This document shows positions 23,937 to 36,659 of a DNA stretch of 64,000 nucleotides, in pieces. Source of the DNA: Paralvinella palmiformis (taxonomy: Eukaryota; Annelida; Polychaeta; Terebellida; Alvinellidae); NCBI GenBank assembly GCA_025642065.1, contig JAODUP010000669.1, forward strand, positions 339,501 through 403,500. Direction: 5' to 3'. Position numbers and translations under genes: made by a program. Numbering within the stretch: position 1 is the first letter of the stretch; each line of letters begins with the position of its first letter. Below the pieces are notes generated by a model. The model saw nothing but the letters and a program-made list of their open reading frames with translations, was not told where the DNA came from and did no database searches.

Positions 23937-26900
23937 TCGGCTGAAGACAGATTCTGTTTTATTACTGAGTGGTATGATCCTAATGCTGCACTCATTAGGA
24001 GATATACATTTATGTATTATCTAAAGGATAATACCATTGAAATGGTAGGTAACAGTTTAATATTTTAATGTCACGATTTTCATCTTGTCACATTACCGAA
24101 TGGTTACACTATTTACATTTCTACTCGTGTTATAAATTACGGCAAATGCCATGTATGACAGTTTCAATGTTGCCTCATTTATTCCACTCAAGTCATTTGA
24201 CCCACAATCCTTTTTCTCATCCCAAGAATGGAGTTTAATACAAATATCATAATAATAATAATTTTCTGTTTAAAGTGAAAAACAAATTATCAGAAAATAA
24301 GATAGCAAAGATGGGGGTACAAAAGGGCGTTCAATATATAGATTACAAATATGATTATAACATGATGATTAAGGTAATAACAGGTATAGGCTGCCCTAAT
24401 ACCCTAAATGTGATTATTCAACCCAAATCTAAACTTGTGAAAGCTCAATTTACCAGTCTAAATGACACTATACAACTGGTTAGTTTATGGGGCAGTGAAT
24501 TTAGATTTATGTGTGATTAATTCTCTCCACATCATAATTGAAGCTGTCTAATATGGTTAAAATAATTTCAAAAATATCAGGGCAATAATCTTTTCACAGT
24601 TCACCTTCAGTCGTTTTTATTGTGTTGTAGTCTCATATTATCACGCGTCACATTCCTATTGTTAGGAGGAGATATATTAATACACAGTGGTTAGTACACT
24701 GAGGTTTATACACTGAGGTGGTTCATACACTGTGATGGAAACCTCTAGGTTCATGCTTTTGATTGCAGGAAGTTTTCCTTAGGGAGTCACTCTTCACTCC
24801 TGTGACTCTGGGGTATGACCCATTTTGAGGCTAAACGAACCACCTACTTTCTCGTTCCCTTTCCCAGTGTATTCTTAAGTGTAAATAAATAACGTTTTTA
24901 CATCATATTTTGTCATATACTTTCCGGAACTTCATTTATCTAGTTTCGGGTGTAAATTGGAATATTTTGGAAAACTTACTCAATTTCTTTAATTTTTTTT
25001 CAGTTTGATATAAAAAATCACAGACTGTTCTTGAGCCGGTGCAAAGCAGACAATATTCGTTTTGAGGATTTGTATATTGGTAGTACAGTCAATGTGTTGT
25101 CGAGACAGCTGAATTTTGTTGATTATGGTGATGATTTTACGAGGAGGAAACTCAGCTCAAAGAAGGAAAGGTAACCATTGTCTGACGTAACACAGATGTA
25201 TCCACCTCTTTGTTGACATTACCCTAAATGTTTATAGCGCGATGTTCAGTGTGACTTGGCTATTTGAGATGTAACAAACCTTTCTTACCTTTGTTATGCA
25301 GAATGTGTTAAATATTTAATCTGCACTATTTAAATTAATTAGGAACCTTGCTGAAACAGGTTTGCTAGATGGCACAATTATGCTACTAGCTTGTAGTTGA
25401 ACTATTCTCAAGCTGCGAGTTATAGGAAGTTTTGGACTAATTTAATATATTCTATCCACGCTGAGTAACAGAATGTAATGTTAAACATGATTAATTAATT
25501 CTTAATAATAACTTCATTAAATATGTATTCTCAGTTGTTTCTGGTTAATAAATATCTTTAATTTAGAATGTGAAATTTTATGGAATTTTAATTATTATTC
25601 TAGGATGGAAGGAGGTGTCATTATTAAAAAACAAGATAATTAAGATATTGTCAATAATAAGGCATTTACCTCAGTACTGTGAGAAATCTTTTTTTCAAGC
25701 TTGATATTTTGGCTTTGAATGTTTTCACCTGCTTGCAAGACTTATGATGGTCATGCTGCCTGAATATTAAGGCATTTATAATGGTTCTGGATTAAATCCC
25801 TTTCTTCTCCGATGTCTTAGATTTCAAACAAATGATAAACCTAGCATGGATAACCTATTTGTATCACGGTACCAATATGTGGATTAGTTTCAAGGTGATA
25901 ATAAAATTAGTTTCCCTCTGGAATAACCAAGAGGGTCTTGATTATTCCAGAGATAAATTATTTCAATAATCTGTATGTAAAGTTACCAAAGAAGCTTCTT
26001 GGAATCGAATCAGGCATCACATTATTTGTATCCTCTGTGTTTCACTAAGTGATGTTTCTTTCTGTGCAGAACATTGGCCTTAATCAAGCCAGATGGCATA
26101 GCTAAGATGGGACAGATAATAGATACTATAAACACAAAGGGATTTCTTATTACAAAGTTAAAGAAATGTCAGCTGAGCAGGAATGAAGTGTTTGAGTTCT
26201 ATGCAGAACACCAGAGCAAGCCCTTCTTCAAGTATGCATTTTTATCATTATCGTAGCCTGTATTTAACGCAATTATTTTTAATTAACTAGTTAATAGTGG
26301 ACTATTTTTTTGAGGGGAGGGTAAAATAAGTAATATATTTAATGAAAGTAATATTATTAATATCAATCTCAGATGATGTGATTTTATTTCAATATTACTG
26401 ATAATTTTTTTTAGTCAGAATAATTGAATTCAGTGATGTTGTATGTGATGTTTATTTTATTATGTTATGTGCACTGTGAAAATTAGTTTTCTTTGAAAGA
26501 ACCTATTCTGTATTATTTTCAGCAACCTAATTGATTTAATGACGTCTGGACCAATCATTGCAATGGAAATCATGGGTGAAGATGCAGTCAACAGGTGGCG
26601 CCAGGTACTAGGCCCGACTGATTCAGCAGTTGCTCGTTCTGATGCCCCAGGCAGTATTAGAGCTCAGTATGGCACAGGTACTGACAGTTTTGGCGAGATG
26701 TAGCTATACTTATCAAGAGCTTATTCGATATTCTTGTATATAAGAGAAAATTTGGTATTACTTGAACTGAATTTGTTTGTAATTTGAAAGGGAATTCATT
26801 GAATATCTGGTATATGACATTTACAATGGAAAATATCGTCCTTGAAAGAATTTATTTCTTGCTTTGTTCAAAGAAGTGTGACAACTCTTATTCCAAATCA

Positions 26901-27902
26901 CAATTATTAACAAAATTGTGACATATATGTACTCATAGTGATTTAAGAATGCCTGATTTTACATGTTACCATTCAACTTAGGAGCTATCACAATTGCTTT
27001 TGATGGCTATCTTTTCATCAGCATATGGGCATTGTTCACGTGTACTGTGGTTAAATACAAATTGTTTAATGTTTATTTATTGGTGATAATGTTCCGTGAA
27101 GTAAGATGTGATACTGCGCAGACAGCCACTGATATACATTCATCCTAATATTGGACACGATATTGGACACATAAGAATGCAGCAAAATTTGGCATTTCCC
27201 AGAATATGCCTAACTTGTTCATAAATACTAAATGAGTAATAAGAATGTAGGTAGTTTGAAATGTATTACTTAAAATATGAGTAATAAATACTTTGTGAAA
27301 GTGATCATGAGTAATGGGAATTTCAACCCCAAACGTGGAATGCAAATGAATTGCCCATAGCCTTAAAGATACTAGGATCATTTCCTTATCATATACAGAA
27401 TTATATAAAATACATGGATAAACATTCCAGCCATTGCCATCATGCTATCAGGTATCTTAAGGTATGATTTGCATTTTTCAGACACAACAAGAAATGCCTG
27501 CCATGGTTCAGATAGTCCGCGGGCAGCTGCCAGAGAACTGGAATTTTTCTTTCCGGCAAACGCCCCAGGCCGACAAAACACAGCAACCTTCTCGGATTGT
27601 ACGTGCTGCGTGATCAAGCCACATGCCGTTTTGGAAGGTAAGCACGTCTTGGGGTATACTTTCAAATCTAGTGAAATAACTTCAGACCTGTCTGACATTT
27701 GGCATCTACTTGTTATTACAATGTATAAGTGAGTGTACTGGTATATTGTTTCAACTTGAGTGAAATTATTTTTTTCCTGTAAATTGGATTACTGAGATCT
27801 TTGGTCTTTGATGGACGTACTACGGATGCCGCTATTTAAAAGCGCACTCAGCTTTTCCTAAAACACTATTTACTTTATTATTTGCATGTCTCTCTCTCTC
27901 TC

Positions 27903-27944
<42 letters not shown>

Positions 27945-29453
27945 GAATTGGGGATTTGTAGAGCTTTTGTATTTTATGAGGTTTTCAGTTTCATGTGTCA
28001 TTCTTCATATTGGAATAAATAGGTTTCTTTGATTATCTTCTATATACATTTTATCCCCTTAATACTACTACTAATAATAACTGCCTCTATGTCCTAGTCG
28101 GTAAGACTGTGGGACTTACCGGTACTTACCATTAACCTAAATAATTTTTTTTAGGTCAATGGTACTTACTCATGGTCAGGCTATGCAGGAGGTCAGAGGT
28201 TTGAATCCCGCCTGTGGCATTACAGTAGGAGGATTCTTTCATCCAACCAGGCAACTGGCAAGGTTTTCTCCGCCAAATATGCCACCATCTATTCTAAATT
28301 CCAATTTTTTTTAGAATTAGTCCCCATGGTGAAGCAGTAAATTACAGACTATGTGGTGTCTCCCTCATTTGAGGTAGCTAAGCCATGTATAGTAACTGCC
28401 ATTTCGGCCATTATTATTATTAATAATAATAATTATACAATCCAGCCCTGTTATAATGTGGGGACCGGGGTCCATAGACATGAACTACATTAAGAGTGCT
28501 GAACGAATAATCAATATTTGTTTTCAGGCAACTAGTCTGTGTACATTAATGGTAGAACATGGAGGGGATTATACTGGTATACCTTAGGCTAACTTAACAC
28601 GTCTTATTTTCCAGCCCGTTTCATGATGTATTTTCTCCATTTGAGATCATAAAGACAATCTCAACTTCGCATAATTTAGTAAAATCAATCAGTACATTCT
28701 ATTTTTGTGTCATCATAGATACCACAAATTCACCAGAGATATCTTAGTTATTATCCAGAATAAGCTGACAATTTAGCTTTATGAGCCAAATTGACATCAA
28801 AAAGTTCATATCTGGCCGGTTCTATCAACAATTGATCCTTTAGTTGTTGTTGGCAGGTGAATAATGTGCTGATATTCTGATGTGTACAATTTAAAGTTAG
28901 ATGCTCTTTGCTTGTTCTCTTCCATGGAAGGTTCTAGTTATATTTAGTTTCTTGGTCTTTGCTGCAATATGTAGATTTATCTTTTTTAGTATGGTGTAGT
29001 TGATTATATGAAATAATGAAGGCAAATATCCGGAGACCAGTAGTTTTTATCTGAAGAAATGTCTTTCTTTGCTCTGTTTGAGGTTGTAATAATCACACAC
29101 ACACACACGCACACTCACTCAAAAAAAAAACACTCACACACTCACTCACAAAAACACACTCACTCACACTTACTCACAAAAACACTCACTCACTCACAAA
29201 AACACACTCACTCACTCACAAAAACACACTCACTCACACACAAAAACACACTCACTCACAAAAACACACTCACAAAAACACACTCACTCACAAAAACACA
29301 CACACTCACAAAAACATACACACACAGCATTGGGAGTTAAGATGTGTGCTGGGTAGAAACAGTTCTGAATCAGGGATAATAATACTGTACAGCGCCTCAG
29401 AACAGGGTTACCTGGTTCTGGCACTATATAAATATGCATTATAATATATATAT

Positions 29454-29493
<40 letters not shown>

Positions 29494-29860
29494 ATGCATG
29501 TACACATGGTCAAAGACTAAAAATGCACATCTTTATCATATAATAAATTTTCACTGTTAGTGGTAATGCTATTTGGTATTTCATTCCAGGTAAAACAGGT
29601 GCAATCATTGACAGGATCGCTGAACAAGGATTTCAGATCACTGCCGTTGAAATGTTTCACATGGAAAAGGCCAATGCTGAAGAGTTCTATGAAGTGTACA
29701 AGGGTGTCGTTCAAGAGTATCCTGCCATGGTGGAGGAGCTGACCTCTGGTCCATGTATCGTTATGGAGATAAGAGCTCAGGATGCTGCTAGAGCATTCAG
29801 AGAAGCTGCTGGACCAGCCGATCCTGTGAGTGTACTCGAACTCATAATGTCCAGATGTGT

Positions 29861-29905
<45 letters not shown>

Positions 29906-30770
29906 TGTGTATGTTTGTGTGTGTGTGTGTGTCCTAAAACACACCCACACATTATTGAACATTTAAAATTAATTTTAGGGGAGATTCATTCATGCAAGAT
30001 TTGAATATAACATTCTATTTTGAATCCAGTAACCAGTGGAGGCAAAATAAAAGCCTCCTATTTGGTGAACACTCAGTATTATTTCTTTCTTCCTTGTCAT
30101 ATATGATATTTTGTAATCTTTCTTGCTCGTTCCTCTTGAATCATATTAGTTGCAAGATTTCTGGACACTTTTATAGATAAAGGAGTGCTTTAGTTATGAG
30201 AAATTTTGAGTTTCTTCAGTTCTATCAGTATGTGAAGAAAACTGATGTATTTATTTCAGGAAATAGCTCGTCATCTACGACCTAGAACTTTGCGAGCGAT
30301 GTTTGGTAAAGACAAGATACAGAATGCCCTACATTGTACAGATCTACCTGAGGATGGCCTGTTAGAGGTAAGTTTCTAATGGAAGCTTTATCATAACTAT
30401 CAATGGGGCAGGTACTTAAAACAAATTTTAACGAGTACACTGGGGATCCTCGTGTAACAATAATCAGATTTTCTAATGTTTTCTATTTACCACAGAATTA
30501 TTCTGACATTTCATGGTTCTCTCCACCATTCTGAACATTAGTGCTAAATTTCAATAAAATACATATTTATTTCGATCACACCCTCCTACAATACTGCTAG
30601 ATTGTGTGTGTTTGTCTTTATAAGGAAATAGTGGATGAAAACGTGAGACTAAATACTGAGAAAGTAAGCAGAAGTTGTATGTATTTGATATGTGATAAAT
30701 GATTGCTAATTTATGTATATTAATATTCTCATTTCAGGTGGAGTATTTCTTTAAGATTTTGGACAGATAG
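23937..30770 (+). CDS. NME7: NME7, DM10 plus two nucleoside diphosphate kinase domains
   Basis: NME7 is an NDP-kinase-family protein of centrosomes and motile cilia, tied to the gamma-tubulin ring complex and axonemal microtubules. Exons from splice sites and phase: 23,937-24,044; 25,004-25,170; 26,070-26,231; 26,523-26,677; 27,482-27,637; 29,590-29,825; 30,260-30,367; 30,738-30,770 (stop TAG). They add up to 374 residues plus the initiator; human NME7 has 376. Order: DM10 domain (EDRFCFITEWYDPNA, VNVLSRQLNFVDYGD), NDK domain A (TLALIKPDG, active-site NACHGSD), NDK domain B (CCVIKPHAV, NALHCTD), ending LLEVEYFFKILDR. Both domains keep the catalytic His. No frameshift or stop occurs. Introns hold SINEs, a LINE tail and minisatellites. 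The start codon is uncertain (see 19,379). Confidence 0.95.
24660..24890 (+). repeat. SINE-like fragment (family C), copy 3
   Basis: The stretch gggagtcactct to ggctaaacgaaccac matches the copy near 8.4 kb. The head repeats cactgaggt and gtacactg motifs. It lies in an NME7 intron. Confidence 0.4.
27891..27943. repeat. (TC)n(TG)n microsatellite
   Basis: A TC tract passing into a long TG tract in an NME7 intron. A similar compound tract lies at 29,861-29,931. Confidence 0.9.
28079..28432 (+). repeat. tRNA-derived SINE, family B, copy 1
   Basis: Has a tRNA-like head with A box (tgtcctagtcgg) and B box (ggtttgaatccc). The body (ggcattacagtaggag, aattagtccc, ggtgaagcagtaaa, gtagctaagcca) ends in an ATT-rich tail. 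The same body occurs inverted at 33,541-33,813. About 70 bases inserted between the A and B boxes are absent from the other copy. Confidence 0.85.
29084..29328 (+). repeat. CACTCACTCACAAAAA minisatellite
   Basis: Variable-length units of CACACTCACTCACAAAAA following a (CA)n tract, in the NME7 intron before exon 29,590. The Thr/His/Ser-rich ORF over it is an artefact. Confidence 0.85.
29380..29490 (+). repeat. LINE 3'-tail-like fragment followed by (TA)n
   Basis: The sequence actgtacagcgcctcagaac and then ggcactatataaatatgc resembles the conserved 3' end of CR1/L2-type LINEs. (TA)n follows at once. Only the tail is present. Confidence 0.5.
29861..29931. repeat. (TC)n(TG)n microsatellite
   Basis: A CT tract followed by a GT tract, about 35 bases after the donor of the NME7 exon ending at 29,825. 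Confidence 0.9.
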
Positions 30771-31157
30771 ACAACTGGAGTGCGACAACCATAACCCGAT
30801 GTGATATTAACATATTTAACAGCCCAGTATGGTTTACCTATTTTCTCACAAGTTCAATAGTTTTCTGGGTCTAAATGTTGTGTACAACCTTCTTCTGTTT
30901 CCTTGAAGTGTATTTTATTAGTTTTTATGCAGTTTTTAGTGTCATTTTTGGAAAGAGTTTATAGTTTAGTCATTTCTTAGTGATGCCATTGGCATTAACA
31001 ATCGAATAATGAAAATTTAATAACTTCTGTCTTAAATTCTATCATTAATAATATTATTAATGTACTGTGATATTTTGATAATGGAGAGAAATAGTAACAT
31101 TCGTTTTAACTGTTTACATAATGATGATACTTAATGTAACTTAAATTTGTCTAATTT

Positions 31158-31163
31158 AATAAA
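31158..31163 (+). terminator. NME7: NME7 polyadenylation signal (AATAAA)
   Basis: AATAAA lies about 390 bp after the NME7 stop codon and is followed by T-rich sequence. It is the most plausible end of this transcript. An earlier AATAAA in the first 390 bases was not noticed. Confidence 0.55.
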
Positions 31164-33540
31164 AGTTTATTTTCCACTTGTCAAGTTTTCAACACATTAT
31201 TTAAATGCTCACTATAACTCGGCCCTCATTTAGAAATGTCCACAAAATCTTTGAAGTGTGGACTTTTCAACAAATAAGACGATGAAGTCACATCATATCA
31301 CATGATGAACTTTAGACGAGATATAGACAGTTATAGGAAATATCTACTTCTTATGTGACCGAGAGGAGTATTGTGAGACCAAGTTATTGGGGCTAACCCA
31401 ATAAATATCTCTGTGTCTTAGGGTTAGAGTTTATCCAGTGTTTATGGATGTTGGTGTAGCTCCGTACGACGTTGGTTGTGCCCAATAGCTGACGGTCATT
31501 GGTTTATATCCCAAACTTCAACAACAACCATCAAAGAACACAGAACCGTTCAGGTACGAATCCCGTCTTTCATCTTGCGGTACTTAGAAACCTCGCTAAG
31601 AATTAGCTGAAATGTTACTGTTTTACGGTCATCAATAATTAGCTTAAATATTGCTGTTTTACGACCATCAAAAATTAGTTAAAACATTGCTATTTTACGG
31701 GCATCAATGATTCGCTTAAACGTTGCTATTTTACGGCCATCACGGATTATCTTAAACGTTGCTATTTTACGGCCATCAGGAATTAGCATGGAACACATGA
31801 TCTGTAATAGTATTAAGACTGTAGATGTCCAAGACTCGGGTTTCATTCTGCCCTTTTTGGCTCTGATCGTGTGGCGGTGGTTTACTATTTTAACAGAGTC
31901 GATGGTCACGAGGTCTCTGACCACTGAGGTCTATCGCCACTGAATTTTACTGTTTGGAAGTCCCCACATCGCCAATACCCGATATCAGACTGGCTACAAA
32001 GTAACAGAAGGCGTGGCTGGAGCAGTGATGCCTTTTGTAGATGGCTGCTCTCCTCCGTCCCTCTCATCATAGAGTTGGCAGGTTCTAGTACACGCGTCGG
32101 AAAATGGCACGTGGGTGTCGCTTCATGACTGTATATCTGTTTATAGGTCAAGTTCAGTTGTGGGTGAGGGGGTTAAACCGTTGTACAGGTGACGTTAGGT
32201 TTTGTAGTGAATGGCGAAGTTTGTTTCAACCCCTTGATCCAGCTCTAGTGAAGACTGTAGACGGGGCCATCTCAACAGCATTAAAGCCCCCCCCGGGCAA
32301 AGCAGTGCACTGGGGCCCCTACCTACACAGCCACCCACGGGAATAAAAATGTAAATGGTCGAGATCCGTACACATACATGCACATGAGGCTGTAGAGGTG
32401 ATATTACATCAGATACGGATGCCAATGCCCACTCGTAATATAATAACAACTATTTATAGTTTAGTATAGCGTAGTAGTTATTTATTGACAGCAAGTCACA
32501 ACATACATAGATTAGCATGGGGGCCCTAATCTCGTGGGGCCCCTGGTCAAGTGCCCCAGCGTGCCCATGCATTAAGACGGCCCTGGCTGTAAAGAACAGA
32601 CGGAGGACTTCATATTTTTCTCCATTCACAGCAACGTTTATTTTAGTAGTATCGGAAGGATTGTTGTTTCTTGCTGTGACCAACTCCGTGCGGAAAACTC
32701 CGTCTGGTGCCGGGATCGTGTATCCATCTTGGGGGGGTTAACACTGTTACCGATTGACTCGTACGTAGTCACTACATAGTCTACAGGCTCTTCGGGATCG
32801 ACACCTGGCCCGTAGATGCTCATGTTAATAGCGACATTCTAGCTCCTGGTTGTCGAGTACTCATCAAGAGTCGCATCAATGTCGACGGATGGGTGGCACC
32901 AAATCAAATAATAATAATAACTACAAAACTTCTATGGCGCCAATATCCTCGAAAAGATTCGAGCTCAGTGGCGTACCTAGCGTAGGGGTTCGGCAAACTC
33001 ATAGTCCAGATACAATGCAAAGTTCATCAACAATGATCAGATGGCAAGGAAACTTAGAAAGGATAAGCGAGTCTGAAAAGGTGAGTATTCAAATGGTGAC
33101 GGAAATAAACTATGCTATTTGATGACTTAACATGTTCAAGGAGTGAGTTTCAAAGAGTAGGGAGTATTAACTCTGGGAACAGACAACAATTGAAAACCAG
33201 ATGAACGGAGTTCTCTGGGCTTGAGTGCTAAAGAAAGCATGGCAAATATATATGAAGGTTCTCCAGACGAAAGAGGCAATAGTGCAGAGTTTGAAAATAA
33301 TCCCAAGGAGAGTGGTGGGAGCACCGTCGGGATAGTTTTGCGTGGCATTTATGTGGTCGAGGTGCACACGGAGAGATTTCGTCGTCGCGAAATTGATGTG
33401 ACGATGACCGGGATACGGCTCCCCACATCAAACCGTCGTCCAAGCGCAGTAGGGCTACATGCACACTAGTCATCAGGATCTGTTGGACACGATAAGGATT
33501 TTGGTCAATTCTAGGATTGTACCCTCTTCGGCAAGGTATT
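31164..33540. other. intergenic DNA
   Basis: Holds the 36-bp minisatellite (listed separately). A short stretch at about 31,465-31,530 (tgcccaatagctgacgg, cccaaacttcaacaacaa) has a counterpart at 56,030-56,085 and is probably a SINE scrap. No conserved coding region seen. Confidence 0.4.
31602..31792. repeat. 36-bp minisatellite, about five copies
   Basis: Units start at 31,602, 31,638, 31,674, 31,710, 31,746 and a final partial at 31,782, a constant 36-bp spacing. The core is gctattttacggccatca. The period is a multiple of three, so frames stay open through it; this does not show coding. Confidence 0.9.
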
Positions 33541-33813
33541 ATAATAATAATGGTCGAAATGGCCGCTATTTTACGTGGCTTAGCTACCTGAAATGAGGAA
33601 GACGCATATGGTCTGTACTTTACTGCTTCACCGCGGGGACTAATTCTTAATGAACATAGATTTTACAATATATAGCATATTCGGCGCAGAAAGCCTTACC
33701 AGTTGCCTAGTTGGATGAAAAACTCCTACTATAATGCCACGGCCGGGATTCGAACCCGCACAGCATGACTTTAAATAGTCGCACTCTCTTATCCACTGGG
33801 CCATAGAGGCGAT
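33541..33813 (-). repeat. tRNA-derived SINE, family B, copy 2 (inverted)
   Basis: On the minus strand it reads cgcctctatggcccagtgga (A box), then gggttcgaatcccggc (B box), then ggcattatagtagg, aattagtccccgcggtgaag and gtagctaagccacg, ending in an ATT-rich tail. It is better preserved than the copy at 28,079. Confidence 0.88.
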
Positions 33814-34056
33814 TTAGAGGTCTTATAATTACGTGAAGTTTGACAATTCCAGGGGTATGTCGGTGATATCAGTAGGGGCTTCATTTCCCTTCCACGATAA
33901 GGAAATGAATTTTGCTCCCAAGATTTCAGGTAGAAACGCCCATAGCGCGTACATTTATATATACATAGCATAAAAAAACTAGATTAAAATAGAAAATATC
34001 ATACTAAATGACCTGATTATCATAGCACAAACATTTGTCAATATAATATGAACAAT

Positions 34057-34705
34057 TCAATAGTTATGACAAATATGTAAATAATTGTACCACTGCCGCC
34101 ACATGTAGTTATGTCGCAACCATGTGTTGGCATTAATACAAGTAACAAAATTATTTGTGGACGACCGCAACCTTTGACGAAATGTGAAATATGCCTTACG
34201 CATCCGTGCTTCATATGTATCAATTGCGTTGATTGCAAACATCGAACTGGCGCTATCTCGCCTACCGTAGCCTAATAAATTACGAAACACATTGTTATAC
34301 GCTACTCTCAATTTAGATATAATCGACATGGAATAGTCACGCCATAGTGCAGAACAATAACAACTTAAACCATACGATTCAAGAAGATGGAGCATCACTT
34401 TTTGCGTGCAATATGCAAATTTATGTAGAATAGCATTTGAGCTGGCACGTAGGCATCTCAACTGGCGACTGATAGATCCGTCGTCATCAAAATTGTTATT
34501 GGGAACAACACCGAGATATTCGATGGAATCTGTATATACAAGGTCAGCGTTATTCAGGCTTAACGAGGGAATTGACAGTTTGTACCTTTTAGGAAGTAGA
34601 GTCATGCACATAGATTTAACTGGATGGCATACTATATCGTATACAACACCATATTGTTGATATGCGTCACTAAGTTTCTGTAGACCAGTCTGCATAAAAA
34701 GGCGA
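34057..34705 (-). pseudogene. C-terminal fragment of a non-LTR retrotransposon RT
   Basis: An open stretch of about 212 codons carries the RT thumb and downstream region of a LINE ORF2: KSMCMTLLPKR, SIEYLGVV, SYGLSCYCSALWRDYS, then KLRVAYNNVFRNLLGYGRRDSASSMFA. The catalytic palm with YADD is missing, so it is a truncated copy. It belongs to a different LINE family from its neighbour at 34,830-36,610. No cellular role is expected. Confidence 0.75.
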
Positions 34706-34829
34706 TGTACACAGAGTACTATCGATGTAACAACCAGCTTGCGTATCAGCTAATAATGTACTCGGGTCGTCTATAATAACAGTTAGCTTTTAAATTAGCT
34801 TTAAACAGATGAGTTTTCAGAACAGATAA

Positions 34830-36610
34830 AATTTGTTCTAGCAACGACGTATTTATAATACCAACCGGCAACCCGTTTCATAAAGTGGAGGCTGTGACAT
34901 TAAACGCACAATCGCCACCTGCAATAGTATTTCAATGGCTCACCTAAATATTTGGGATGACTTTCTAATGGACACCAGTTCACACAGGTATTAAGGTGCC
35001 ATGTCATTATTAGATTTATAAGTTATTAGTAAAATCCTGAAATGAATATGCTGTCTAACAGGTAGCCAATGAGGTGTTTTGGAGATCCTTTTTAGAGTAT
35101 TTGTCAATATGCGAGCTGCAATATTCTGAATTCGCTGAAAGCGATTGATGTTATAATCAGATATGCAATATAGTAGGGAGTTACAATAGTCTATACGATA
35201 TGTAACCATGCCACGGACTCACTTGGGTTGGGAATGGAAACGCCTAGATGTTTTGGCAAGATATGACATTGTAAATAATCATACACGTTGTGTTATCGTG
35301 AAAGCGAGTGATGATTGGGATTACATTTACAGTCTAACTGATTACGATTACATTGCATCTGGATATGGCGATTACGATTGTTTGAGATCATGTAATCAAT
35401 TACAATCGATTACGAATACCGATTACGATTACCCCATGCCGCATCTATACGAGATGTAACAAAGACATGGACTACGCTTACAAGTGCTTCTTGTATCAAG
35501 AATGCTTTTTAAAAGTGGATGTTCTTAAGTTGGTAGTAGGCAGCTCGGCATACTGATGCGACATGTTCATACATGTTAATACATTAATCCAAAATACCCC
35601 CCATATTTTGATACTGACCAATTAGGGGTAATGTAATGCTGGTGTCTCTATGGGTTTAACTTAATATGGTGAAGCCAAATAGATAATATTTGTTTCGTAT
35701 CAAGATTTTAAATCATCCATAGCCAAATATCATAAATACAATGTTCTAAGGAAGAGGATGCTCATTGTCAGGATCCAGTGATATATACCACTGCTTCGGG
35801 ATACATTTGACATTTAATGCTAAATTACAACGGTACGATTCCAAGAAGACGTATTTACATTGCGAAAACCAGAGGACCAAGAACTGAACCCTGCGGTACA
35901 CCAGATAACAAAAACTGAACATCAGATAAATACCATGAACAAACGCTCCCTGGGACTGTTGTTCCAGATAGGATTGAAAACATTCAAATACTTTAACTGG
36001 ACAGACCCAACATGTCTTTTAACCTAGAATGGGTACATTGTGGTAAACTGTATCAAATCCAGCAGACAGGTCAAGGAGAGATAATTGTTTAGACAGAAAG
36101 CAACTGCACTTTCTATTAATTTGTATAAAAATGTTTGATGGAGTTTGGGAAAACTATCTGTGTAGTTGGGCTTATCAGAATATCCTGACACTCTTTCACC
36201 GATATTGTAGGCATATTGATCAACTGCACAGAAAGCATTTGATGTCATTTTCAGCAACTGTCTGATATCAGTCTCTGTAAAAGGCTCAAATGTATCCATC
36301 ATTGACATGTAGGACTCCTACCAATGGTATACCCTGCGATAGAGTGCTGCTTGAAGGGGACCCATTATGTATATTTAATATCTTTTGACAGAAGAGGTTA
36401 TTAAAACAATGGGCCATATCTTTGTATAAGTTAACACTATTTTGGAGGACGGTCTGATTTTTATGTAAAATTTTATCAAACCCTTAATTTCTCTTGGATG
36501 TTTTGATCTCTTTATTGTAATATTCTGATTTGGCAGAGGCAAGGGTTTTGTATCTTCAATTTTGCTAACCTTGAACATTTCATAATGAACATACAAAACG
36601 AGCTACAGTG
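34830..36610 (-). pseudogene. broken LINE (L2/CR1-like), family L, copy A
   Basis: On the minus strand: a connector upstream of RT (FEPFTETDIRQLLK, about 36.3 kb), motif A (LDLSAGFDTVYHN, about 36.07 kb), a VPQG-type block disrupted, then at 35,209-34,991 the C-terminal part (RIDYCNSLLYCISDYNINRF, HWLPVRQHI) continuing to about 34,850 (GDCAFNV, NGLP). Stops and indels are frequent, and the segment around 35.21-35.5 kb is foreign. Copy B at 41,236-42,915 is the same family in the opposite orientation; both share a 5' boundary near the phrase tgttcattatgaaat. Confidence 0.75.
35290..35450. repeat. degenerate GATTACGATTAC repeat patch
   Basis: Repeats of gattac, gattacga and their inverse gtaatc occur over about 160 bases (tgattacgattacattg, cgattacgattg, taatcaattacaatcgatta). 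It interrupts LINE copy A. Confidence 0.6.
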
Positions 36611-36659
36611 CTACAAAATAAGGCCTTGGTAGCTTTCAACATAGCATACAATCAAGCGC

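Noticed and set aside
29059..29340. Thr/His/Ser-rich 93-codon ORF
   Set aside because: Translation of the CACTCACTCACAAAAA minisatellite in an NME7 intron.
31679..31943. 81- and 78-codon ORFs with 12-residue repeats
   Set aside because: The 36-bp period keeps all frames open; no evidence of translation.
32104..33473. Several 70-90-codon ORFs on both strands
   Set aside because: They overlap each other, lack motifs and start without splice or promoter context; treated as chance frames.
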